47,131 nucleotides of DNA, taken from an uncultured Clostridia bacterium (GTDB lineage Bacteria > Bacillota > Clostridia > TANB77 > CAG-508). The stretch covers positions 1 to 47,131 of the forward strand of contig CANQJH010000011.1 of the NCBI GenBank assembly GCA_947624195.1, in the 5' to 3' direction. Below, in pieces: positions 18,040 through 26,202 of this stretch. Positions within the stretch are counted from its first letter, which is position 1, and the number at the start of each line of letters is the position of its first letter. The notes below the pieces were generated by a model. That model ran no database searches. It was not told the origin of the DNA and saw only the letters and a list, made by a program, of their open reading frames with translations. The position numbers and the translations under genes are program-made.

Positions 18040-18548
18040 TACTTCTGTTCCTCCTTTATTATAGAAAATTTTTTCTTATTTTTCAATACTTTTTAAAAAA
18101 TATTAATTATTTTTCGTTAGAGTTTTTATTTCAATTGTTTTTCATTACTTTTTGTTATTATCAGCTGTGAATTGTAACTTAGAAATTCATTTATTTTTTC
18201 ACTTGATGTATTTTCCGTTAGTGATAAAACTGTAATTTATTTCATAATAAACACAGTCGTATTTGAAAAGATTAATCTTATAATTTTAAACTTTTAATTT
18301 GGGAATTTTTTTAGAATCTCAAAATTAAATGAATAAACTGATTTAGATATGCAAATATGTACATATTTGTCGTTATTATATACCATATTTTGTCATATCG
18401 CAATATAAAAAATGAAAATTTTTGATAAACTCGTCGACAAAATTCGACAAAAATGAAGTGCACCCCATTCTCATGACAAAGATAACTATTTTTATGCTTC
18501 ATAATTTATATTAAATTTATAGCTCAAATTGTTATTTAGTACAAGTAC
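18040..18548. other. Intergenic region upstream of feoB
   Basis: No supported gene is present. A 63-codon minus-strand frame here lacks a ribosome binding site. The minus strand contains AAAAATAGTTATCTTT (end of the region), the same core as the terminal repeats of E1, followed by the direct repeat TTTGTCGAATTTTGTCGACG, so this may be a degenerate member of that repeat class. Positions 18183-18208 hold one copy of an AT-rich dispersed motif also found near 46583. A feoB promoter is not obvious. Confidence 0.4.
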
Positions 18549-18579
18549 ACCTCATACAATTCTGTATGGAGGTTTTTTT
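18549..18579 (+). promoter_or_regulatory. Terminator-like hairpin containing the feoB ribosome binding site
   Basis: ACCTC-ATACA (18549-18558) pairs with TGTAT-G-GAGGT (18563-18573), a 10-bp stem with one bulged G and a 4-nt loop, immediately followed by a run of seven T and then the feoB ATG at 18580. The Shine-Dalgarno sequence GGAGG (18568-18572) lies in the 3' arm. The structure could therefore stop transcription, hide the ribosome binding site, or both. This is visible in the sequence; regulation by iron is inferred. Confidence 0.55.
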
Positions 18580-20499
18580 ATGGGACTTACTAATTCTTCA
18601 ACTGGGAGTAGTTTAAATAACAATACCGGATTTGTTGTTGGCTGTGATTATAAGATTACACTTGCTGGAAACCCTAATACGGGGAAATCAACTATTTTTA
18701 ATAGTTTAACTGGTATGCATCAACATACTGGAAATTGGACTGGAAAGACGGTTGAAAATGCCACAGGCATTTGTACATATAAAAATAAGAAATATCTATT
18801 TGTTGATATTCCTGGTACATATTCACTTATGGCTGATTCTGAAGAGGAAAAGATTGCACGAGACTACATAGCTTCTGGCATATCTGAGGTAACTGTGGTT
18901 GTTGTGGATGCTACCAGATTAGAAAGAAATTTAAATTTGGTTTACCAGATAATGAATTTAACAGATGATGTAGTAGTTTGTGTAAATTTATTGGATGAAG
19001 CCAGTAAAAAGGGGATTACCGTTGATTTAAAGAAATTATCTAAAGAACTTGGTGTTCCTGTAGTTGGAACTATTGCAAGGAAAAAGTCTACTTTGTTTAA
19101 TTTACTTAAAACCATTAATATGGTTTGTACCGGTAAACTCATCTGCAATCCAAACAAAGTGACATTTACAGAAAATCAAGAAGAAAATATAAAGCATATT
19201 TTTGAAAAGGCTCATAGTGTAACTGAAGCTGTTTGTGTTTTTTCAAATCAAAATTACAATGAAAGAGATAAAAAAATAGATAAGATTCTTACTTCTAAAC
19301 GCTTTGGCATACCTATTATGATTCTCTTCTTTTGTTTAATATTTTGGATTACAATTGTTGGAGCAAACTATCCATCTAAGTTACTTTCTAATTTATTTAG
19401 CTTCATTAAGCCGTACTTTGCAGGATTTTTGTTATTTATAAAAGCTCCTAATTGGTTGTTTTCGTTACTGGTTGATGGAGTTTATACAACTGTTACTTGG
19501 ATAGTAAGTGTTATGCTACCTCCTATGGCGATATTTTTCCCACTTTTTACTTTACTGGAAGATTTGGGATATCTACCTAGAATTGCTTTTAACTTAGATA
19601 AATGTTTTAAAAAATGTTGTAGCTCTGGAAAGCAGTCTTTGACAATGTGTATGGGCTTTGGTTGTAATGCTGCCGGAGTCATTGGCTGTAGAATTATCAG
19701 TTCGAGAAGAGAAAGACTTGTTGCTATTTTAACAAATAATTTTGTACCTTGTAATGGTCGTTTTCCTTTTTTAATAACTATCGCAACTATTTTCTTTAGC
19801 GGAGCTATTGCGACAGGTGAAAGTTTTAAGAGCAGTTTAATTGCAACTTTTGTCGTTTTTGTAGTAATTTCAATTGGTATTTTATTTACATTTCTTATAT
19901 CAAAATTACTATCTTTAACATTACTTAAAGGGAAAACGGATGGCGCTATCTTGGAACTTCCACCATACCGAAAACCACAAATAGGACGAATCTTAGCAAG
20001 TTCAATTGTTGACAGAACTTTATTCGTTTTAGGAAGAGCTTTGAGTGTTGCTGTTCCTGCTGGTGTTGTTATTTGGATTTTATCTAACATAACAATAGGC
20101 GACCTTAGTTTGTTAACATATATAGCAAATTTCTTTGATCCTTTTGCAAGGCTTATGGGGCTTGATGGATACATTTTAACTGCATTTTTGCTTGGACTTC
20201 CGGCTAATGAAATTGTGCTTCCTATAATTCTTATGTGCTACACTAGAGCAGGCACTCTTGTTGATATGGAAAATATACAGAGCATTTTCACTATACTTTC
20301 TGCCAATGGCTGGACTATTATAACTGCAATTAATGTTATGTTATTTTCATTACTTCACTTCCCATGTGGAACTACATTATTAACTATAAAGAAAGAGACT
20401 GGTAGCTTTAAGTGGACTGCAGTTGCTTTCTTAATTCCTACAATTTGTGGAATACTTACTTGTATGATTACTAATTTAATTTATGTTATTTGTACTTAG
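18580..20499 (+). CDS. feoB: Ferrous iron transporter FeoB
   Basis: The 639-residue protein has an N-terminal G domain (G1 GNPNTGKST at 30-38, G2 GNWTGKTVE, G3 DIPGTYSL, G4 NLLD), a helical spacer, and a membrane domain of many helices with the two gate motifs (GYLPRIAFNLD, GFGCNAAGV; later LGLPANEIVLP). It imports Fe(II) across the cytoplasmic membrane. I chose ATG 18580 because GGAGG lies 8 nt upstream; the longer frame starts inside the leader hairpin. The N-terminus MGLTNSSTGSSLNNN before the G domain is common in clostridial FeoB. FeoA lies 4.4 kb upstream. Confidence 0.96.
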   Translation: MGLTNSSTGSSLNNNTGFVVGCDYKITLAGNPNTGKSTIFNSLTGMHQHTGNWTGKTVENATGICTYKNKKYLFVDIPGTYSLMADSEEEKIARDYIASGISEVTVVVVDATRLERNLNLVYQIMNLTDDVVVCVNLLDEASKKGITVDLKKLSKELGVPVVGTIARKKSTLFNLLKTINMVCTGKLICNPNKVTFTENQEENIKHIFEKAHSVTEAVCVFSNQNYNERDKKIDKILTSKRFGIPIMILFFCLIFWITIVGANYPSKLLSNLFSFIKPYFAGFLLFIKAPNWLFSLLVDGVYTTVTWIVSVMLPPMAIFFPLFTLLEDLGYLPRIAFNLDKCFKKCCSSGKQSLTMCMGFGCNAAGVIGCRIISSRRERLVAILTNNFVPCNGRFPFLITIATIFFSGAIATGESFKSSLIATFVVFVVISIGILFTFLISKLLSLTLLKGKTDGAILELPPYRKPQIGRILASSIVDRTLFVLGRALSVAVPAGVVIWILSNITIGDLSLLTYIANFFDPFARLMGLDGYILTAFLLGLPANEIVLPIILMCYTRAGTLVDMENIQSIFTILSANGWTIITAINVMLFSLLHFPCGTTLLTIKKETGSFKWTAVAFLIPTICGILTCMITNLIYVICT

Positions 20500-20513
20500 T
20501 TACGCAACAAACA

Positions 20514-20578
20514 GGCAGTGATTATACCTAATCACTGCCTCAGATTGTTGACAAACCCTAGATTTTTTTCTAGGGTTT
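20514..20578 (+). terminator. Double hairpin 3' element of feoB
   Basis: A perfect 11-bp stem (20514-20524/20529-20539) with a TACC loop is followed, without a T-run, by CAGATTGTTG and then a second stem (AAACCCTAGA 20553-20562 with TCTAGGGTTT 20569-20578, loop of T). A very similar tail follows the hairpin downstream of the DUF2207 gene at 43843-43898. It most likely ends the feoB transcript. Confidence 0.7.
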
Positions 20579-21341
20579 TCTTAATGTTTTATTTTTTCTT
20601 TTATAAATCTAAAAGGGGTTTTCATCACATTTATAAAGAAAGCTAAATTTATTTTATTATATTTTCTTATTTTGCCAAATCATACTTTTGCTTTGGCTTA
20701 TTTGTGTTTTTTAATTATTTTTGTCCTATTTGTTTCTTTAAGTATTACTTTCCTAATATATTAAATTTGTCAACATTTTTTCCGAGAAAATGTGGAAAAT
20801 ATATTGACCGTAAATTGTAAAAGTAACATCAAGTTTATAATATAATTAATATATTTAGGTTTTACATTAGGTTTATTGTAAGACTAATAGCCAAAACTTA
20901 AAGGTTGTCAAAGAAAGAAATGTATAAAATGGCTTGCTTACCTAATCCTGCTCCTTTATGGCATTTCTGTAATTGACAATTATAGATATTTTATAATTGT
21001 GTTTAGTTGTTAATCACACAAAAGTGGATTAACAACTTAACAAAGCTAAAATAATGTGTTATAATAGGTTTTGTAATTAAATACTGTTATTGTTATAGCA
21101 CATAATTTTCAAATAGAAGTTAATGTTACTCTACTTTAATTAACTTAAATTTGATTTATTTATTGTGCTTATTTATATATATTTTCATTTTACACAAAAT
21201 ATTAAGATAATGAGTTGCTTTCATTGCTTATTTTTGCTTACAAATAGCATTTAATCGGTAACTAGAAGTTACTTTTTCTATCTATATTTTACTTTTTCAA
21301 TTAACCTATTTAAAAATATATTATATTATTGAAAATTAAAC
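20579..21341. other. Long intergenic region with possible structured RNA
   Basis: No supported gene in about 760 bp. A broken stem spans 20905-20979: TTGTCAA, AGAAATG and ATAAA in the left half face TTTAT, CATTTCT and TTGACAA in the right half. A second hairpin (GTTGTTAATC 21006-21015 with GATTAACAAC 21027-21036) follows. A TATAAT lies at about 20839. This could be a small RNA gene or remnants of mobile DNA. The phrase ATTTAGGTTTTAC near 20856 resembles part of the leader shared by capA and spoU. Confidence 0.35.
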
Positions 21342-21370
21342 TTGACATATTATTTTGCATATAATAAAAT
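21342..21370 (+). promoter_or_regulatory. Housekeeping promoter of the M20 peptidase gene
   Basis: TTGACA (21342-21347), a 17-bp spacer and TAAAAT (21365-21370) match the sigma-A consensus closely. The predicted start of transcription is about 35 bp before the start codon at 21411. Confidence 0.75.
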
Positions 21371-21410
21371 ATTATAGTTATAAATTAAAATGATTAATAA
21401 AGGTGGAAAG

Positions 21411-22439
21411 ATGGACGTAATAGATATTTTAGAAAAATTAGTTTCTTTTAATACAGTGAGAGATTATGAGAACAAACAAATTTTAGATTATATAGAAGAA
21501 ACATTAAAATCAATAGGTTTCCAAACTGAATGTAAAAAAAGGTATTTAATAATGTCTTATGGCAAAAATCCAAAATTAGCATTTATAGGCCACACAGATA
21601 CTGTAGAATATATTAACTCTTGGGAAACAGATCCATTTAAACTAACTAAAAAAGATGACAAATTATATGGATTAGGTTGTTGTGATATGAAAAGTGGTAT
21701 AGCTGCATTTATAAAGGCTTTAATGGAAATAGATTTAAAAAAATTACATAATGGCATAAAAGTATATTTCACATTTTCAGAAGAGCAAAATTTTGAAGGA
21801 ATAAAAGAAGTTATATCAAGTGGTGAAACATTACCAGAATATATTTTGGTTGGAGAACCAACTGGAAATATTATAGTAACTGGATGCAAGGGTTTATTAG
21901 CATATGAGCTAAATTTTAAAGGAATAAAAGTTCATTCTAGTAATCCTGAAAAAGGAAAAAGTGCAAATTCTTCATGTATAAACTTTTTAGTTGAATTAGA
22001 AAAATTTTATAATGATAATATTAAACCTGACAAAAATCCGAAATATGAAATTTCTTATACAACAATGAACATTGGAGTAATAAATGGTGGAAGTGCAATA
22101 AATTCTGTTTCTGCAAATTGTAAGGCTACTTTGGATTTTAGAATAGCAAAAGATGAACATATTGGTATACTGAAAAATAAAATAGATGAATTATCTAAAA
22201 AATATGATTGTGAACTTTGTATCTTACAAGAAATCAAATCTTGGTATAATAAAATACCTTTTGCAAATAGTGATTATACAGCAAATTATTTTACTGAAGC
22301 CAGTTTTATAAATGGAAAAAGGATGATATTGGGAGCCGGCCCAGTAACAGCTCACGAAGTAAATGAACACATAACAATAGATAGTCTAAAGAAATTAACT
22401 GAGCAATACAAGGAAATTATAAAAGAAGTTTGCGAATAA
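21411..22439 (+). CDS. M20 family zinc peptidase/deacylase (ArgE/DapE-like)
   Basis: The 342-residue protein has the M20 metal-site motifs: AFIGHTDTVEY (His-x-Asp), LYGLGCCDMKSGIAAF (bridging Asp), TFSEEQNFEG (catalytic Glu), VGEPTG (Glu/Asp ligand), and a C-terminal GPVTAHEVNEHI His. Enzymes of this family hydrolyse N-acyl amino acids, succinyl-diaminopimelate or small peptides; the substrate cannot be told from sequence. I chose ATG 21411 after AAGGTGG. The gene stands alone with its own sigma-A promoter and terminator, and its flanks are rich in repeats, consistent with acquisition as a single-gene unit. Confidence 0.86.
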   Translation: MDVIDILEKLVSFNTVRDYENKQILDYIEETLKSIGFQTECKKRYLIMSYGKNPKLAFIGHTDTVEYINSWETDPFKLTKKDDKLYGLGCCDMKSGIAAFIKALMEIDLKKLHNGIKVYFTFSEEQNFEGIKEVISSGETLPEYILVGEPTGNIIVTGCKGLLAYELNFKGIKVHSSNPEKGKSANSSCINFLVELEKFYNDNIKPDKNPKYEISYTTMNIGVINGGSAINSVSANCKATLDFRIAKDEHIGILKNKIDELSKKYDCELCILQEIKSWYNKIPFANSDYTANYFTEASFINGKRMILGAGPVTAHEVNEHITIDSLKKLTEQYKEIIKEVCE

Positions 22440-22546
22440 TCATAGTAAATTAATGAAAATCACAATAATCTAAAATAAAAATTAACCATAATGATGCCTT
22501 GTTTTAAAAAACACATTTTATACTGTACAATTATATTAACAACATT

Positions 22547-22583
22547 AAATACTTGTCCTTTACATAGGTCAAGTATTTTTTTT
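22547..22583 (+). terminator. Intrinsic terminator downstream of the M20 peptidase gene
   Basis: AAATACTTG, T, CCT on the left pairs with AGG, T, CAAGTATTT on the right, followed by a run of eight or more T on the plus strand. It lies about 110 bp past the stop codon. Confidence 0.85.
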
Positions 22584-22688
22584 GATAATTAAATATTTAT
22601 AAGATAATGAACAAGCTGTCTCACATATTCATTATTTTATACCGTCAAGTGAAAAAGTAAATGCAATTTGTAAGAGAAGTTGTAAGAA

Positions 22689-22720
22689 ACAGCCAGTGAT
22701 TATTTATAATCACTGGCTGT
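22689..22720 (-). terminator. Strong hairpin downstream of the toxin gene
   Basis: Positions 22689-22702 and 22707-22720 form a perfect 14-bp stem with a TTTA loop; on the minus strand it is followed by TTCTTACAAC. It lies 17 bp past the true end of the toxin gene. Its core CAGTGATTA is the same as in the first hairpin after feoB (20517-20524), so this may belong to the same class of 3' element. Confidence 0.75.
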
Positions 22721-22736
22721 CCATATCTTCGGCACA

Positions 22737-23010
22737 TTAAAATAAATCAGAATGTGACCCTGTCCTAAATGCTGTTAACACTAATTCATTTTTATCTATC
22801 TTATAGATTAATAGCCAATCAGCTTGAATATGACATTCTCTAAATCCGCTTATATCCTCCAGTTAAATAGTGGTCTCTATATTTTTCAGGTAAGGTTACA
22901 TTGTTAGCTAGCATTTCAACAACGTCATGTAATAATTTTAATTTTAACCCTCTTTTCTTCATCAAGTTATAATCTTTTTTAAACAAATTACTGTATTTGA
23001 CTGTTAACAA
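22737..23010 (-). pseudogene. YafQ-like toxin, needs +1 shift at CGG codon 55
   Basis: The frame starts at TTG 23010, with AGAGGA upstream, 5 bp after the antitoxin stop. Residues 1-54 (VKYSNLFKKDY ... LPEKYRDHYLTGGYK) are the N-terminal part of a RelE-superfamily YafQ RNase. Codon 55 is CGG (22846-22848) and a stop follows two codons later. Skipping the C opens GFRECHIQADWLLIYK and the conserved end RTGSHSDLF, giving 90 residues, the normal length. YafQ toxins cleave mRNA on the ribosome. Either this is a single-base disruption, or the gene is decoded through a +1 shift as proposed for rlmN and ylbJ. Confidence 0.8.
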
Positions 23011-23015
23011 AATTA

Positions 23016-23282
23016 TCAATCCTCTTTTTCTATGTCTTTCCACATTTCTTTTAAATCTTTATATCCTTTGCTTAAACCTATGCCCTTTTCCGCATCTTCC
23101 ATTGCCTTTATGGTTTCAGCATTTAATTTTGGTATTTTAACTTCAAAAGGAATACTTTCTGTTAAAATTATTTGTCTTAATAACATATTGATAACATTGG
23201 TAAAATTTGTTCCTAAATAATCTAAAGTTGCTTTTGCTTGTTCTTTTATTTTTTCATCTACATTTACATTTATTGTAGCCAT
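23016..23282 (-). CDS. RelB/DinJ family antitoxin
   Basis: The 88-residue protein has the ribbon-helix-helix start MATINVNVDEKIKEQAKATL, followed by LGTNFTNVINMLLRQIILTESIPFEV, diagnostic of DinJ/RelB antitoxins, which bind their own promoter and neutralise the YafQ-type toxin with the C-terminal half. GGAGGTGAT precedes the ATG. The toxin starts 5 bp after its stop. The antitoxin is intact even though the toxin needs a frame change. Confidence 0.9.
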   Translation of the reverse strand: MATINVNVDEKIKEQAKATLDYLGTNFTNVINMLLRQIILTESIPFEVKIPKLNAETIKAMEDAEKGIGLSKGYKDLKEMWKDIEKED

Positions 23283-23312
23283 ATTATCACCTCCACAATA
23301 TATTATATGTAT

Positions 23313-23341
23313 ATTATAACATATTATGTATGTAATATCAA
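23313..23341 (-). promoter_or_regulatory. Promoter of the toxin-antitoxin operon
   Basis: On the minus strand TTGATA (23336-23341) and TATAAT (23313-23318) are 17 bp apart. The surrounding ATAT/ACATA repeats could hold an antitoxin operator, but no clean palindrome was seen. Confidence 0.7.
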
Positions 23342-23388
23342 TATTTTTTAATATATAAATTTTATATAAAATTTAAACATCAGTTTTC

Positions 23389-23880
23389 TTATGCATACAA
23401 CACGATTTCGTTGTTCTTTAATGTTTTTTGCACATCTATTACTCGCTGGTTTGACGAACCTTTCCATTTTAAAGTTGGGTCATGCAACTCATCCACATAT
23501 TGTCCATCAACTAAGACGTCCAAGTATTTTAGAACCTCTTTGTCTTTTAAATCCTTATCAAATCTAAATCCAGACCATACCCATACACTTTTATTTGGAT
23601 ATTTTTGTTTGAATTGCTTAGCTAATTCCATTGTAGCATCTATATTTTTAGGGTGCATTGGCTCTCCACCTAAAATTGATAGTCCTTTTATGTAGTCTTT
23701 TTCACCTAGATTTAAAACTTCATCTATGGTTTCTTGTGTAAATTCTTTTCCGCCTTCAAAATCCCATGTTTCTTGGTTGAAGCAATTTTTACAATGGAAT
23801 TCGCATCCTTGCATAAATACAGAAACTCTGACTCCCGGTCCATTTGATATATCCATTTTTCTAATTACATTATATCTCAT
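23389..23880 (-). CDS. nrdG: Anaerobic ribonucleotide reductase activating protein NrdG
   Basis: The 163-residue radical SAM protein has the cluster motif MQGCEFHCKNCFNQETWDF (CX3CX2C) and the GGEPMHPKN block. It uses S-adenosylmethionine to create the glycyl radical on NrdD under anaerobic conditions. Its ATG overlaps the nrdD stop by 4 bp (ATGA), so the two are translationally coupled. Length is normal. Confidence 0.95.
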   Translation of the reverse strand: MRYNVIRKMDISNGPGVRVSVFMQGCEFHCKNCFNQETWDFEGGKEFTQETIDEVLNLGEKDYIKGLSILGGEPMHPKNIDATMELAKQFKQKYPNKSVWVWSGFRFDKDLKDKEVLKYLDVLVDGQYVDELHDPTLKWKGSSNQRVIDVQKTLKNNEIVLYA

Positions 23881-26075
23881 TTTGCATCAGCTTCCTTATT
23901 ATCAATATGTAAAACTCTTTCTTTTATTTCTTGTGTTCTACCCTTATTCCAAAAGTTTGTTCCAATATAACCGCATGTTCTTCTTGCTACATTTAATGTG
24001 TTGTGGTCTCTATTTCCGCAATTTGGACAATACCACTCTAAATTGTCATCTATTAAAATTTCGCCTGTATATCCGCATTTTTGGCAATAATCTGATTTTG
24101 TATTTAGCTCTGCATACATTATGTTGTCATAAATAAATTCCATAACTTGCATAACTACTTCAAGATTATTTTGTAGATTTGGTGTTTCGATATATGAGAT
24201 AGCTCCACCTGGGCTTAATCTCTGGAATTCACTTTCTAGTTTTAACTTAGTAAATGCATCGATTTCTTCAAATACAGGAACGTGGTATGAGTTAGTTATG
24301 TAGTTTTTGTCTGTAACTCCTTCTACTGTTCCAAATCTCTCCTTTAAGCATTTTGCAAATTTATATGTTGTTGATTCGATTGGTGTTCCATATACTGAAT
24401 AGTCAATGTCCTCATCTTCTTTCCATTTCTTGCATGCATCATTTAATTTTTGCATAATTTTTAGTCCGAATTCTTTACCTTCACCGTTGTCTGTGTGTGA
24501 ATGTCCTGTCATGTATTTAACGCACTCATATAATCCTGCATAACCTAGTGAAATTGTAGAATATCCATGATGTAATAATTCATGTATACTTTCTCCTGGT
24601 TTTAATCTTGCTAATGCACCATCTTGCCATAGTATAGGTGCTACATCACTTGTAGCATTGCTTAATCTCTTATGTCTTATTTGTAATGCTTTATGGCAAA
24701 GTTCTAGTCTTTCATCAAATATTTCCCAGAATTTATCCATATCTTTTTCTGAAGAAAGAGCAACATCTGGTAAATTGATAGTTACAACACCTTGATTGAA
24801 TCTTCCGTAGTATTTGCCTTTTCCTTCAACATAGTTTTTAGCATGAGCTATGTTTCCTAAATGCATTGTTCTATCTGGTGTTAAGAAACTTCTACAACCC
24901 ATACATGGATAACATTCTCCGTCTCCATTTTCATTTTTCTTTAATTCCAACATAACTTTTTCTGAAATATAGTCTGGAACCATCCTCTTAGCTGTACACT
25001 CTGCTGCAAGTTTTGTTAGATAATAATATTCTCCGCCTTCTTTTATGTTGTCTTCTTCCAAAACATATAGAAGCTTTGGAAATGCTGGTGTAATATATAC
25101 ACCTTTTCTATTTTTAAATCCAAGAATTCTTTGTCTCAAAAATTCTTCTATTATCATTGCCAATTCTTTTTTGTAATCTTTTGTTTCATTCATATACATA
25201 AATACACTTAAAAATGGTGCTTGTCCATTTGTATTTGTCATTGAATTTACTTGATAGTTAAAGGTCTGTACTCCATCTTCTACTTCTTTTCTGGTGTCTT
25301 CCCATGCAAATTTTTCGCAGTCTTCTTTATTTAATTTTCTTTTTTCATATTTTTTATAGTATTTTTCAAAACTACTTCTTACAAAAGGTGCTAAGTGAGT
25401 AAGTGAAACTGTTGCTCCTCCGTAGCTTGAAGATGTAACTGCTAAAATGATTTGTGTAGCAATAGTTGCAGCTGTTATAAATCTATGTGGTTTTTCTATC
25501 ATAACTCCATTAATTACTGTTCCATTTTGTAGCATATCATCAAGATTTATTAATTCACAGTTATGTAAAGCATTTTGTGCAAAATAATCTGCATCATGGA
25601 AATGTATTATTCCTGCGTCATGAGCTTTTACAACATCATCTGGAAGTAAGAATCTTCTTGTTATATCTGTACTTGTTATTCCAGCAAGATAATCTCTTTG
25701 TGTTGTAACTACTTGAGCATTTTTATTAGAGTTTTCATTATTCCAGTATTCGTTCTCACCTTCGATTAATTCTTTAATTGATTGGTCAGTTGTATTAGCT
25801 TTTCTAACAAGCTCTCTTGTATAACGATATGTAATGTATTTTTTAGCTAGTTGGTATTTATCAAATTCCATTAACTTCTCTTCTATGATGTCTTGTATAT
25901 CTTCAACTAAAATTCTTTTCTTCTTTAAGTCTTCAATGTATTGCACAATTTCTTGTATTTGCTCGTCTGAAACTTTTTCATCTCCTTTTACTTCAGCATT
26001 TGCTTTGCTTATTGCTACTACTATTTTGTTTGGATCATAATCAACAATGTGTCCATCTCTTTTAACTATCTTCAT
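23877..26075 (-). CDS. nrdD: Anaerobic ribonucleoside-triphosphate reductase NrdD
   Basis: The 732-residue protein has an N-terminal ATP-cone (KIVKRDGHIVDYDPNKIVVAI, residues 1-95), the central reductase barrel, and at the C-terminus a zinc ribbon (CQKCGYTG ... CPNCGNRD) followed by the glycyl-radical motif RTCGYIG (Gly near 702). It makes deoxyribonucleotides without oxygen. AGGAG precedes ATG 26075. Together with nrdG it forms a two-gene operon; no NrdR box pair was recognisable upstream. Divergent to the Crp/Fnr-type gene. Confidence 0.97.
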   Translation of the reverse strand: MKIVKRDGHIVDYDPNKIVVAISKANAEVKGDEKVSDEQIQEIVQYIEDLKKKRILVEDIQDIIEEKLMEFDKYQLAKKYITYRYTRELVRKANTTDQSIKELIEGENEYWNNENSNKNAQVVTTQRDYLAGITSTDITRRFLLPDDVVKAHDAGIIHFHDADYFAQNALHNCELINLDDMLQNGTVINGVMIEKPHRFITAATIATQIILAVTSSSYGGATVSLTHLAPFVRSSFEKYYKKYEKRKLNKEDCEKFAWEDTRKEVEDGVQTFNYQVNSMTNTNGQAPFLSVFMYMNETKDYKKELAMIIEEFLRQRILGFKNRKGVYITPAFPKLLYVLEEDNIKEGGEYYYLTKLAAECTAKRMVPDYISEKVMLELKKNENGDGECYPCMGCRSFLTPDRTMHLGNIAHAKNYVEGKGKYYGRFNQGVVTINLPDVALSSEKDMDKFWEIFDERLELCHKALQIRHKRLSNATSDVAPILWQDGALARLKPGESIHELLHHGYSTISLGYAGLYECVKYMTGHSHTDNGEGKEFGLKIMQKLNDACKKWKEDEDIDYSVYGTPIESTTYKFAKCLKERFGTVEGVTDKNYITNSYHVPVFEEIDAFTKLKLESEFQRLSPGGAISYIETPNLQNNLEVVMQVMEFIYDNIMYAELNTKSDYCQKCGYTGEILIDDNLEWYCPNCGNRDHNTLNVARRTCGYIGTNFWNKGRTQEIKERVLHIDNKEADAK

Positions 26076-26145
26076 AATTTTTCTCCTTTTTTTATTATAT
26101 TTTTCTTTTGAAGCTAAAAAAATTCTAACAATAAATTTGCAAAAT

Positions 26146-26170
26146 AAAAAGGTGCTATTGCACCTTTTTT
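26146..26170. promoter_or_regulatory. Symmetric hairpin in the nrdD/Crp divergent region
   Basis: AAAAAGGTGC and GCACCTTTTTT form a terminator-shaped hairpin with a TATT loop, yet it lies upstream of both divergent genes. TTGCAC (26158-26163), part of this hairpin, is spaced 17 bp from TAAAAT (26181-26186), so it may double as the -35 region of the Crp/Fnr-type gene. It may act as an operator, or it may stop transcription entering from either side. Confidence 0.45.
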
Positions 26171-26202
26171 GAAAATATGCTAAAATATTTTTGGTGATGA
26201 AA

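Noticed and set aside
18311-18502. 63-codon minus-strand frame upstream of feoB
   Set aside because: No ribosome binding site; the sequence looks like repeat-associated DNA rather than a gene.
19482-20174. 230-codon minus-strand frame opposite feoB
   Set aside because: It overlaps the conserved membrane domain of feoB and has no start signal.
20590-20720. Minus-strand stretch that translates without stops (FINVMKTPFRFIKEK)
   Set aside because: There is an in-frame stop before it and no plausible start codon or ribosome binding site.
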